Of a stretch of 64,000 bases of DNA, positions 44,987 to 52,452 are shown in pieces (positions within the stretch are counted from its first letter, which is position 1; each line of letters opens with the position of its first letter). The notes beneath the pieces were generated by a model. It saw only the letters and a program-made list of their open reading frames with translations, was not told where the DNA came from and did not search any database. Made by a program: the position numbers and the translations under genes. Source of the DNA: Nocardia elegans NBRC 108235 (GTDB lineage: Bacteria > Actinomycetota > Actinomycetes > Mycobacteriales > Mycobacteriaceae); assembly GCF_001612845.1 (NCBI RefSeq), contig NZ_BDBF01000050.1:1-64000 (forward strand). The letters run 5' to 3'.

Positions 44987-45439
44987 GTGCTGAGGTTCGA
45001 CCCGTTCCACGACATCGACACCGTCGCCCGGCAGCTCCTGGGGGATGCCGCCGGAACCACGCGCGCGCCACGTTTCATGCCGATGGATCTGTTCAAGGCC
45101 GGTGACCACTACGTCCTCAATGCCGATCTCCCGGGCGTCGATCCCGGCTCGGTCGACGTGAGCGTGGACAACGGCACCCTGACGCTGAAGGCGCAGCGCA
45201 GCCTGCCCGGTGACGAGCATGTGCAATGGATCGCGTCGGAACGATTCGCGGGAACGTACATGCGTCAGCTGTCGCTCGGTGAGGGCATCGACGCCGACCA
45301 CATCAGCGCCACCTACAACGACGGCGTGCTGTCGGTGACCCTGCCGATCGCCGAGAAGGCCAAGCCGCGGCGCATCGAGATCGGCGGTATGGGGCAGGGC
45401 CCGAAGACCATCGAGGCCGGCCACTCCGAGAGCAGCTGA
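44987..45439 (+). CDS. Small heat-shock protein Hsp20
   Basis: A 150-residue alpha-crystallin-domain chaperone (VLRFDPFHDIDTVARQLL..., domain about 35-130 with LPGVDPGSVDVSVDNGTLTLKA and the GVLSVTLPI C-terminal strand). It holds unfolding proteins during stress. GTG 44987 is chosen: GGAGGTG (44974-44980) lies 6 bases before it, while the upstream ATG sits inside that ribosome site. Controlled by the CIRCE element upstream (predicted). Confidence 0.9.
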   Translation: MLRFDPFHDIDTVARQLLGDAAGTTRAPRFMPMDLFKAGDHYVLNADLPGVDPGSVDVSVDNGTLTLKAQRSLPGDEHVQWIASERFAGTYMRQLSLGEGIDADHISATYNDGVLSVTLPIAEKAKPRRIEIGGMGQGPKTIEAGHSESS

Positions 45440-45685
45440 CCGGTCGCGGCAGGGATGTGCCCGCGCCCATCGGCGACAGATGAGAGTGCAAGCAGCACAC
45501 CACTATTCACCGGTGCAAGGTGGCCGGGTGCGCGGGCGGAACCGAGGATCGTCGCGGCGAGAAGGAGGTGAGAGCGCGCAACCCTCGAATAGCGACTGCG
45601 TGCGGCCCCGCGATCTCGCGGGGCCGCCGCCGTGTCCGGGCACTGTGAAAACCGGCGGACGACCGGAGAATCGCCCGTAGGCGGT
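45440..45685. other. Intergenic region between hsp20 and truA
   Basis: About 245 bases. It contains a near-perfect ribosome site (GAAGGAGGTGAGAGC at ~45560) not followed by a conventional start at normal spacing, short frames only, and a strong hairpin near its end. A small RNA or leader-peptide element is possible, but none is recognised. Confidence 0.4.
45602..45627. terminator. Strong GC hairpin, probable bidirectional terminator
   Basis: GCGGCCCCGCGA and TCGCGGGGCCGC are perfect complements (12 bp, tiny TC loop). It sits between the convergent hsp20 and truA genes. No U-tract. Confidence 0.55.
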
Positions 45686-46579
45686 TCAGTCGCCGCAGCA
45701 ACCCTCGGCGGACGGAATGGTCCGCATCTCGCGGGTTTCGGCGTTGCGGGCGGCCAGGTCCGCATCGGCCGGATAGTCGACGGCGATCAAGCTCAGGCCG
45801 TGCGCGGGGGCCACGGTGACGGAACTGGACCGTTCCCGTTCCGCGAGAAGACCTTCCACCCATTCGGGAGTGCGGCGCCCCTCCCCCACCGCGAGCACCG
45901 CGCCGACCAAACTGCGGACCATCGACCAGCAGAAGGCGTCGGCGCTGACGTAAGCGGTGAGCATGGCGGCTCCGCCGGCACCCTCCAGGGCCCCGCCGAG
46001 ACCATCGATCGGCGTCACGGCCCAATCGAACCGCTGCAATTCCCGGACGGTCGTCGCCCCTTCGCGCCGACGGCAGAATGCGGCGAAATCGTGCAGTCCC
46101 AACAGCTTTCGTGACGCTTCCCGCATGGCGTCGAGATCGACACCGGGGCGGCATGCCACCACACTGCGAGCCAGCAGGGGCGGGGCGCCGTAGGGAGCCG
46201 TGGTGAGCCGATACGCGTAGTGACGGCGGATCGCGGAGAAGCGGGCGTCGAATTCCGGTGGCGCCGGGCGGATTCCGGTGACCCGCACATCCTTCGGCAG
46301 GAACCGCGCCAGCCGGTGCAGCAGCTTGTCGTGATCGGGCGGCGTGGTCGCGTCGAAATGTGCGACCTGCCCCTCGGCATGAACTCCGGCGTCGGTGCGG
46401 CCGGCCACCGTCAGCTGAATCGGTTCGCGCAGGACCTTGCTCAGCGACTCCTCCAGCACACCCTGCACGGTCCGCAGACCGGGCTGACGGGCCCAGCCGG
46501 TGAAATCGGTGCCGTCGTAGGCGATATCGAGACGTACTCGAACCGCAACCGAGGTTGCCGCCGGATCCTGCATGGTCAC
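45686..46579 (-). CDS. truA: tRNA pseudouridine synthase A
   Basis: A 297-residue enzyme that makes pseudouridine at positions 38-40 of the tRNA anticodon arm. It has RLDIAYDGTDFTGWARQP near the N-terminus and the catalytic Asp in GRTDAGVHA (~60), plus the RSLVGAVLAVG segment. GTG 46579 lies 7 bases after AGGA; ATGs at 46585 and 46573 are close alternatives. Follows rplQ, as in mycobacteria, after two hairpins. It ends in a Cys-Cys tail. Confidence 0.93.
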   Translation of the reverse strand: MTMQDPAATSVAVRVRLDIAYDGTDFTGWARQPGLRTVQGVLEESLSKVLREPIQLTVAGRTDAGVHAEGQVAHFDATTPPDHDKLLHRLARFLPKDVRVTGIRPAPPEFDARFSAIRRHYAYRLTTAPYGAPPLLARSVVACRPGVDLDAMREASRKLLGLHDFAAFCRRREGATTVRELQRFDWAVTPIDGLGGALEGAGGAAMLTAYVSADAFCWSMVRSLVGAVLAVGEGRRTPEWVEGLLAERERSSSVTVAPAHGLSLIAVDYPADADLAARNAETREMRTIPSAEGCCGD

Positions 46580-46605
46580 AGCCATTTCCTGGTTAACATG
46601 AGCGA

Positions 46606-46635
46606 AGCCCGCCGACCCGGAGGGGACGGCGGGCT
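46606..46635 (-). terminator. Second hairpin downstream of rplQ
   Basis: AGCCCGCCG and CGGCGGGCT form a perfect 9-bp stem with a 12-base loop. It stands in tandem with the hairpin next to the rplQ stop and precedes truA. Confidence 0.5.
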
Positions 46636-46664
46636 CACTCGTGAATTCCCGACGCAGATCGAGA

Positions 46665-46687
46665 GGTCCCCGCACGCGGCGGGGACC
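46665..46687 (-). terminator. Terminator/attenuator just after rplQ
   Basis: GGTCCCCGC and GCGGGGACC form a perfect 9-bp stem with a 5-base loop, three bases after the rplQ stop codon. Confidence 0.55.
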
Positions 46688-46690
46688 AAC

Positions 46691-47224
46691 TCATTCCGCC
46701 TTGTCCTCGGCGGGAGCCTCGGTGGACTCCGCCTCGGCAGCCTCGTCGGCCTTCGCCTCCGCAGCCTCGTCGGCCTTCGCCTCGGTGGCCTCTTCGGCCT
46801 CGGCAGCCTCGGTCTTGGCCTGCTGGGCGGCGACCCGGCGAGCGCGATCGGCCTCGTTGGTCACGGTCTTCTCCCGGACCAGCTCGATGATCGCCATCGG
46901 CGCGTTGTCACCCTTGCGGGGCACGGTCTTGATGATCCGGGTGTAGCCACCCTCGCGACCCTCGAACGACGGTCCGATGTTCGCGAAGAGTTCGTGCACC
47001 ACGTCCTTGTTGCGGATCACCTTGAGGACCTCGCGGCGGTCGGCCAGCGAACCGGCCTTGGCCTTGGTGACCAGCTTCTCGGCGTAGGGGCGCAGCGCCT
47101 TGGCCTTGGCCTCGGTGGTCGTGATCCGACCGTGCTCGAAGAGCGCCGTGGCCAGATTGGCGAAGATCGCCTTCTGGTGCGACGCCGACCCGCCGAAGCG
47201 AGCACCCTTCTTGGGCTTGGGCAT
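46691..47224 (-). CDS. rplQ: 50S ribosomal protein L17 with acidic C-terminal repeats
   Basis: A 177-residue L17. The N-terminal ~120 residues are canonical (MPKPKKGARFGGSASHQKAIFANLA). The rest is an Ala/Glu/Asp/Lys-rich low-complexity tail with 8-residue ADEAAEAK repeats, longer than the ~120-residue norm but common in actinomycetes. Last gene of the rpoA operon. Confidence 0.95.
   Translation of the reverse strand: MPKPKKGARFGGSASHQKAIFANLATALFEHGRITTTEAKAKALRPYAEKLVTKAKAGSLADRREVLKVIRNKDVVHELFANIGPSFEGREGGYTRIIKTVPRKGDNAPMAIIELVREKTVTNEADRARRVAAQQAKTEAAEAEEATEAKADEAAEAKADEAAEAESTEAPAEDKAE
46737..46784. repeat. 24-bp tandem repeat in the rplQ tail
   Basis: Two nearly identical 24-base units, in frame, encoding the repeated ADEAAEAK tail of L17. 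Confidence 0.75.
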
Positions 47225-47348
47225 TGGTTGTTCTCCTGTGTCTATTCCGGCGTTCTCGGGGCCCTTCGTGGTTACGCTTCGCTACCGCCTACGGGCCCGT
47301 CGTTCACGCCGGGAGGAAAGGCCGAACGGGGCTGCCACCCCGGAAGGC

Positions 47349-48407
47349 CTAGAGCTGTTCGGTCTCGGCGTAGTCCTGCTCGCCGTTGTCTGCATCGCCG
47401 AAGGAGCCGCTGTCACTCCAGGTTCCGGTGGCGGCGTCGTAGCCGACGACGCTCGACGGATCGAAGGAGGCCGGGCTGTCCTTCAACGACAGGCCGAGCG
47501 AATGCAGCTTGACCTTGACCTCGTCGATGGACTTCTGGCCGAAGTTGCGGATGTCCAGCAGATCCGATTCGGTCCGCGCAACCAGCTCGCCGACGGTGTG
47601 CACACCCTCGCGCTTGAGGCAGTTGTACGAGCGCACGGTGAGGTCCAGGTCCTCGATCGGCAGCGCGAACGAGGCGATGTGGTCCGCCTCGGCCGGGCTG
47701 GGCCCGATCTCGATACCCTCGGCCTCCACGTTCAGCTCGCGCGCCAGGCCGAACAGCTCGACCAGGGTCTTACCGGCCGACGCCAGCGCATCCCGCGGGG
47801 AGATCGAGTTCTTGGTCTCGACGTCCAGGATGAGCCGGTCGAAGTCGGTGCGCTGCTCGACACGGGTGGCCTCGACCTTGTAGGTCACCTTCAGCACCGG
47901 CGAGTAGATCGAATCCACCGGGATCCGGCCGATTTCCGCACCCGAGGCCTTGTTCTGCACGGCCGGGACGTAACCGCGACCGCGCTCGACGACGAGCTCG
48001 ATCTCCAGCTTGCCCTTGTCGTTCAGGGTGGCGATGTGCATATCCGGGTTGTGCACGGTCACACCGGCCGGGGGAACGATGTCACCGGCGGTGACGGTGC
48101 CCGGGCCCTGCTTGCGCACGTACATGGTGACCGGCTCGTCCTCTTCGGACGACACGACCAGGCCCTTGAGGTTCAGGATGATGTCGGTGACGTCTTCCTT
48201 CACACCCGGGACGGTGGTGAACTCGTGCAGCACGCCGTCGATGCGGATGCTGGTCACCGCGGCCCCCGGAATCGAGGACAGCAGGGTACGGCGCAGCGAA
48301 TTGCCGAGGGTGTAACCGAAGCCCGGCTCGAGGGGTTCGATGGTGAACTTCGAGCGGTTCTCGGCCAGTACCTCTTCGGCCAGTGTGGGTCGCTGTGAAA
48401 TCAGCAT
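47349..48407 (-). CDS. rpoA: RNA polymerase alpha subunit
   Basis: A 352-residue alpha subunit: an N-terminal assembly domain (EPLEPGFGYTLGNSLRRTLLSSIPG), then a C-terminal DNA-binding domain (LDLTVRSYNCLKREGVHTVGEL...NFGQKSIDEVK). Very close to mycobacterial RpoA, including its acidic DYAETEQL ending. Between rpsD and rplQ, the standard order. Confidence 0.98.
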   Translation of the reverse strand: MLISQRPTLAEEVLAENRSKFTIEPLEPGFGYTLGNSLRRTLLSSIPGAAVTSIRIDGVLHEFTTVPGVKEDVTDIILNLKGLVVSSEEDEPVTMYVRKQGPGTVTAGDIVPPAGVTVHNPDMHIATLNDKGKLEIELVVERGRGYVPAVQNKASGAEIGRIPVDSIYSPVLKVTYKVEATRVEQRTDFDRLILDVETKNSISPRDALASAGKTLVELFGLARELNVEAEGIEIGPSPAEADHIASFALPIEDLDLTVRSYNCLKREGVHTVGELVARTESDLLDIRNFGQKSIDEVKVKLHSLGLSLKDSPASFDPSSVVGYDAATGTWSDSGSFGDADNGEQDYAETEQL

Positions 48408-48504
48408 GAGGATCTCCTCCTTCAGGGGCGCCCGCTATTTGACGCCCACGAACTGGGGTGTGGATGAGCACGGAAAGTGCTCACCCACCAGCAGCACGAA
48501 CGGC

Positions 48505-49110
48505 TTACTTCGAGTAGTACTCGACGATGAGCTGTTCGTTCAGCGGCACATCGATCTGCGCGCGTTCCGGGAGCTGGTGGACCAGGATCCGCAGCCGGTT
48601 CGGAACGACCTGCAGCCAGCCCGGGATCGGGCGATCGCCCTGGGTCTCACGGGCGACCTGGAACGGAAGCGTCGGCAGCGACTTCTCCTTGACATCGATG
48701 ATGTCGTACTGGGAGACCTGGAAGCTGGGGACGTCGACCTTGCGGTTGTTCACCAGGAAGTGGCCGTGCGAGACCAGCTGACGGGCCTGGCGGCGGGTCC
48801 GGGCCAGACCGGCGCGGTACACGACGTTGTCCAGACGCGACTCGAGCAGCTGCAGCATGTTGTCGCCGGTCTTACCCTTGCGACGGTTCGCCTCTTCGTA
48901 GTAGCGGCGGAACTGCTTCTCCATGACGCCGTAGGTGAAGCGGGCCTTCTGCTTCTCCTGCAGCTGGAGCAGGTACTCGCTCTCCTTGATCCGCGCGCGG
49001 CCGTGCTGGCCGGGCGGGTAGGGACGACGCTCGAACGCCTGGTCGCCTCCGACGAGGTCGACACGCAGACGACGCGACTTGCGGGTGATGGGGCCTGTAT
49101 AACGAGCCAT
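48505..49110 (-). CDS. rpsD: 30S ribosomal protein S4 (zinc-free form)
   Basis: A 201-residue S4 with the S4 RNA-binding domain (LDNVVYRAGLARTRRQARQLVSHGHFLVN, about 92-155). It has no Cys, so it is the C-minus zinc-independent form. Starts 21 bases after rpsK; a 97-base gap to rpoA follows. Confidence 0.97.
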   Translation of the reverse strand: MARYTGPITRKSRRLRVDLVGGDQAFERRPYPPGQHGRARIKESEYLLQLQEKQKARFTYGVMEKQFRRYYEEANRRKGKTGDNMLQLLESRLDNVVYRAGLARTRRQARQLVSHGHFLVNNRKVDVPSFQVSQYDIIDVKEKSLPTLPFQVARETQGDRPIPGWLQVVPNRLRILVHQLPERAQIDVPLNEQLIVEYYSK

Positions 49111-49131
49111 TTTTCGCTAAATCCTTTCCCG

Positions 49132-49545
49132 CTAGACGCGACGCCGCTTGGGCGGACGGCAGCCGTTGTGCGGCTGCGGGGTGACGTCGGAGATCGTGCC
49201 CACCTCGAGGCCGGCGGCCTGCAGCGAGCGGATCGCGGTCTCACGGCCCGAACCCGGACCCTTGACGAACACGTCGACCTTCTTGACGCCGTTCTCCTGC
49301 GCCTTGCGGGCGGCGTTCTCGGCGGCGAGCTGCGCGGCGAACGGGGTCGACTTACGCGAACCCTTGAAGCCGACGTGACCCGACGACGCCCACGAGATCA
49401 CGTTGCCCTCGGGGTCGGTGATCGAGACGATCGTGTTGTTGAACGTGGACTTGATGTGCGCGTGGCCGTGCGGAACGTTCTTCTTGTCCCGGCGACGCGC
49501 CTTCTGGGACTTCTTGGGGCCGGAGGCCCGACTCTTCGGAGGCAT
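49132..49545 (-). CDS. rpsK: 30S ribosomal protein S11
   Basis: A 137-residue S11 with the typical basic N-terminus (SQKARRRDKKNVPHGHAHI) and the C-terminal PQPHNGCRPPKRRRV. Starts 9 bases after rpsM. Confidence 0.98.
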   Translation of the reverse strand: MPPKSRASGPKKSQKARRRDKKNVPHGHAHIKSTFNNTIVSITDPEGNVISWASSGHVGFKGSRKSTPFAAQLAAENAARKAQENGVKKVDVFVKGPGSGRETAIRSLQAAGLEVGTISDVTPQPHNGCRPPKRRRV

Positions 49546-49554
49546 CGGTTATCC

Positions 49555-49926
49555 CTACTTCTTCTTGCCGGCGACGGTCTTCTTCGGACCCTTGCGCGTG
49601 CGCGCATTGGTCTTGGTCCGCTGTCCGCGCACCGGCAGGTGGCGGCGGTGGCGGATGCCCTGGTAGCAGCCGATCTCGATCTTGCGGCGGATGTCGGCCT
49701 GCACCTCACGGCGCAGGTCACCTTCGACCTTGAACTCCGACGCCTCGATGTAATCGCGCAACCGGGTGACGTCGTCGTCGCTGAGATCCTTCGACCGCAG
49801 GTCGGGGCTGACGCCGGTGGCGTCCAGGATCTCCTTGGCGCGGGTACGACCGATGCCGAAAATGTAGGTCAGCGCGATCTCCATGCGCTTCTCGCGCGGG
49901 AGATCGACGCCCATCAGACGTGCCAT
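49555..49926 (-). CDS. rpsM: 30S ribosomal protein S13
   Basis: A 123-residue S13 (GVDLPREKRMEIALTYIFGIG at the start, basic tail TRKGPKKTVAGKKK). A 223-base gap separates it from rpmJ, with GC-rich inverted segments but no clear regulatory motif. Confidence 0.98.
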   Translation of the reverse strand: MARLMGVDLPREKRMEIALTYIFGIGRTRAKEILDATGVSPDLRSKDLSDDDVTRLRDYIEASEFKVEGDLRREVQADIRRKIEIGCYQGIRHRRHLPVRGQRTKTNARTRKGPKKTVAGKKK

Positions 49927-50149
49927 GTGGCAGCTTCCTTAACTGTTGCGGAGGTCTGCTCCCTGTCCGTCCCCTCGAATGGGGCCCCGGCCTCCGTTCC
50001 GGGGGTAGGTCGTCCGTCCGCTCTCCGCTCGTTTCCGAGGCGGCGAGCTCGCCGACGGCGACTGGCGCTGGGAGGTCTTCTTTTCTGTGCCAATCCGAAC
50101 TGCGTTCGGTGCTTGGCTGGTGAACCCCTGCGTCGGGGCACAGTCCAGG

Positions 50150-50263
50150 TCAGCCCTGACGCTGCTTGTGACGCAGGTTGTCGCAGATCACCATGACCCG
50201 GCCGTTACGGCGGATCACCTTGCACTTCTCGCAGATCTTCTTGACGCTCGGCTGAACCTTCAC
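50150..50263 (-). CDS. rpmJ: 50S ribosomal protein L36 (zinc form)
   Basis: A 37-residue L36 starting with GTG at 50263: KVQPSVKKICEKCKVIRR... It has the zinc ligands CxxC, a third Cys and a His (C11, C14, C27, H32), the C+ form. A gene this small is easily missed. Confidence 0.95.
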   Translation of the reverse strand: MKVQPSVKKICEKCKVIRRNGRVMVICDNLRHKQRQG

Positions 50264-50420
50264 GTCCGTCCAATCTGGTTGTGGTCCACACCGGGTGTGA
50301 ACACAGCTTTTCCCCAGCCGTGTGACTGGGGAAATCTTCGGCGCGGATTCCTGGGTGAATCCACCCCTGAACCTCGCGAGTCCGGCGTCCGGACTCTCCC
50401 GGGAATCGCTTCCCGGAAAC

Positions 50421-50642
50421 TCACTTGTAGCGGTAGACGATGCGACCGCGGGACAGGTCGTAAGGAGAAAGCTCCACGACCACGCGGTCCTCGGGCAGGA
50501 TGCGGATGTAGTGCTGACGCATCTTGCCGCTGATGTGCGCGAGAACCTTGTGACCGTTCTCCAGCTCGATGCGGAACATCGCATTCGGCAGTGGCTCGAT
50601 AACTCGACCCTCGACCTCGATGGCCCCGTCTTTCTTCGCCAT
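50421..50642 (-). CDS. infA: Translation initiation factor IF-1
   Basis: A 73-residue S1/OB-fold factor (MAKKDGAIEVEGRVIEPL ... GRIVYRYK). GGAGGAT precedes the ATG. First gene of the ribosomal operon; the promoter should lie in the 255 bases upstream, where I see no other gene. Confidence 0.98.
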   Translation of the reverse strand: MAKKDGAIEVEGRVIEPLPNAMFRIELENGHKVLAHISGKMRQHYIRILPEDRVVVELSPYDLSRGRIVYRYK

Positions 50643-50897
50643 ATCCTCCGCGATCCCGCTTACGCTGAAACCCTGTGTGGTCTCAACTCTTCGGCTAGCT
50701 TGTCACTGCAGTTACCGGTGCACTCCAGTCGACCCGGTGCCATACTTTTCGTAGTCCATGCGGACATGCATTCGCATGAGCACAGACGTCGGGCAGGTGC
50801 ACCGCCGACCAAGCTTACCCGTGCGCTCGCGATCCGGCCAAATGCGGTCCCCTCGCGCCGTTCGCGGCGGTCCTTCGCACCGCGCACGCCGCGTCGG

Positions 50898-52184
50898 TCA
50901 GTGGTCGGCGAGCGGGCCGCGCCCGGTCAGCGGGCCCCACGCCCCGATCAATCCGAGCATCAGCACCAGCGCGACCGTGATCACCGTGAACACCGCACCG
51001 GGCCCGTGGTTGTCCAGCAGCGGGAGCAGCACGAACGGCTGCACGGCGGTGCTCAGTTTCGACAGGGAATAGGCCGTACCCGAGGCGGTGCCGCGCACGG
51101 TCGTGGGGAACGATTCCGGCAGATACGTGTGCAGGGCGTTGGAGAAGATGTTGCTGGCCAGGGTGAACAGGCCGCCCGACAGCAGAATCAGCGGCACACT
51201 CGTCGCGAAGCCGAAGATCAGCCCGAACACCGCCATCAGCGCGGCCGACGCCAGCACCAGGTATTTGCGCTCGGTGCGCTCGATCAGAGGGATCGACAGC
51301 AGCGAACCCAGCGGATAGCCCAGATAGGTAATGGTCAGATAGCCCAGCGAGTTCACCACCGTGAACCCCTTGTGCTGTAAGACCAGCACCGCCAGCGTGC
51401 CGAAACCGTAGTAGCCGAAGACCTGCAGGATCATCACCGCGGAGAACAGCAGGGTGCGGCCGCGATTGGCACCGCGCAGAATATCGGCGAACGGCACCTT
51501 CGCCCGTCCGTTCGCAGCCGCGGTGTCGCTCGTGACCTTGTCGTGCCGGGCCTGCCAGCGCGGGGACTCGGGCATGTGCCGACGGGCGACGAACACCAGG
51601 GCGGCGCCGAGTCCGCCGAAGACGAACAGCCAGCGCCAGCCGTCCGTGCCGAACGGTTCCAGCGGAACCAGCCACCGAGCCAGGAATCCGACGGTCGGGA
51701 CGGCGCAGAATCCGATGGTGTAGGCGATGGCGATCATCCGCCCGCGGACCTGCGGCGGCATCGTCTCCGACAGATAGGTGTCGGAGACGGTCATCTCCGC
51801 ACCGATACCGAGGCCCGCGAGGACCCGCGTCGCCATCAGGAACCAGACGTTGGGGCTGAACGCGCCGAGCAGCGTGAATCCCGCGTACACCCCGATATTG
51901 ATCATGAACATCCGGCGACGGCCGAAGAGGTCCGAGAGCCGGCCGATGAGCAGGGCGCCGAGAAACTGGCCCACGAAGGCCGAGGCGAGAATGCCGCTCA
52001 GCTGATAGGTCGACAGCGCGAGCTGCTGCTTCAGCACGCCGGTGATGGTGCCGGCGAGGAACAGTTCGTAGAGATCGAAGAACAGGCCCAGGCCGACCAG
52101 AGCGACAAGTTTGCGATGGACCGGCCGGACGGGAAGTTCGTCCAACCGGGCCGCGCGGGGATCATCGCCCGCGGTGATTGCCAT
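50898..52184 (-). CDS. MFS transporter (metabolite:H+ symporter-like)
   Basis: A 428-residue, 12-helix major facilitator. Signature GLGLFFDLYELFLAGTITGVL in helix 1 and GRLSDLFGRRRMF in the 2-3 loop; IPLIERTERKYL in the central repeat. ATG 52184 lies 10 bases after GGGAG; ATG 52271 would add a nonconserved extension. Substrate unknown. Divergent from the EspI-like operon. Confidence 0.85.
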   Translation of the reverse strand: MAITAGDDPRAARLDELPVRPVHRKLVALVGLGLFFDLYELFLAGTITGVLKQQLALSTYQLSGILASAFVGQFLGALLIGRLSDLFGRRRMFMINIGVYAGFTLLGAFSPNVWFLMATRVLAGLGIGAEMTVSDTYLSETMPPQVRGRMIAIAYTIGFCAVPTVGFLARWLVPLEPFGTDGWRWLFVFGGLGAALVFVARRHMPESPRWQARHDKVTSDTAAANGRAKVPFADILRGANRGRTLLFSAVMILQVFGYYGFGTLAVLVLQHKGFTVVNSLGYLTITYLGYPLGSLLSIPLIERTERKYLVLASAALMAVFGLIFGFATSVPLILLSGGLFTLASNIFSNALHTYLPESFPTTVRGTASGTAYSLSKLSTAVQPFVLLPLLDNHGPGAVFTVITVALVLMLGLIGAWGPLTGRGPLADH

Positions 52185-52347
52185 GTCGATACGCTCCCGA
52201 CCTCGCAAATAAGGGGCAACCGAACCACGCGACGCGTCGGCCGACCGGCTTGTCGGCTGTGGGTAGGACATCCGTCACGGCCGATAGCCCTCGCGTAAAC
52301 TACCGGCTGTCCAGGAAATCGGTCCAGCAGATCCCAGGGGGACACCC

Positions 52348-52452
52348 GTGAGCGTGCGCAGCGAGCGAATTACGGACGCAGCGCCCTCGAACCCGATCGG
52401 CACGATCCTCGGCGAGGCCCCGACCACGAACCGCGGTGAGGTACTGCCGTGA
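52348..52452 (+). CDS. 34-residue upstream ORF coupled to the EspI-like gene
   Basis: GTG 52348 follows CAGGGGGA and the frame runs 34 codons, beginning SVRSERITDAAPSNPIG, to a TGA that overlaps the next gene's GTG by four bases (GTGA). It may be a leader peptide that couples translation or a small protein in its own right. Not recognised. Confidence 0.4.
   Translation: MSVRSERITDAAPSNPIGTILGEAPTTNRGEVLP

Noticed and set aside
49927..50149. Possible regulatory RNA in the rpsM-rpmJ gap
   Set aside because: GC-rich partial hairpins only; no recognisable ribosomal-leader motif.
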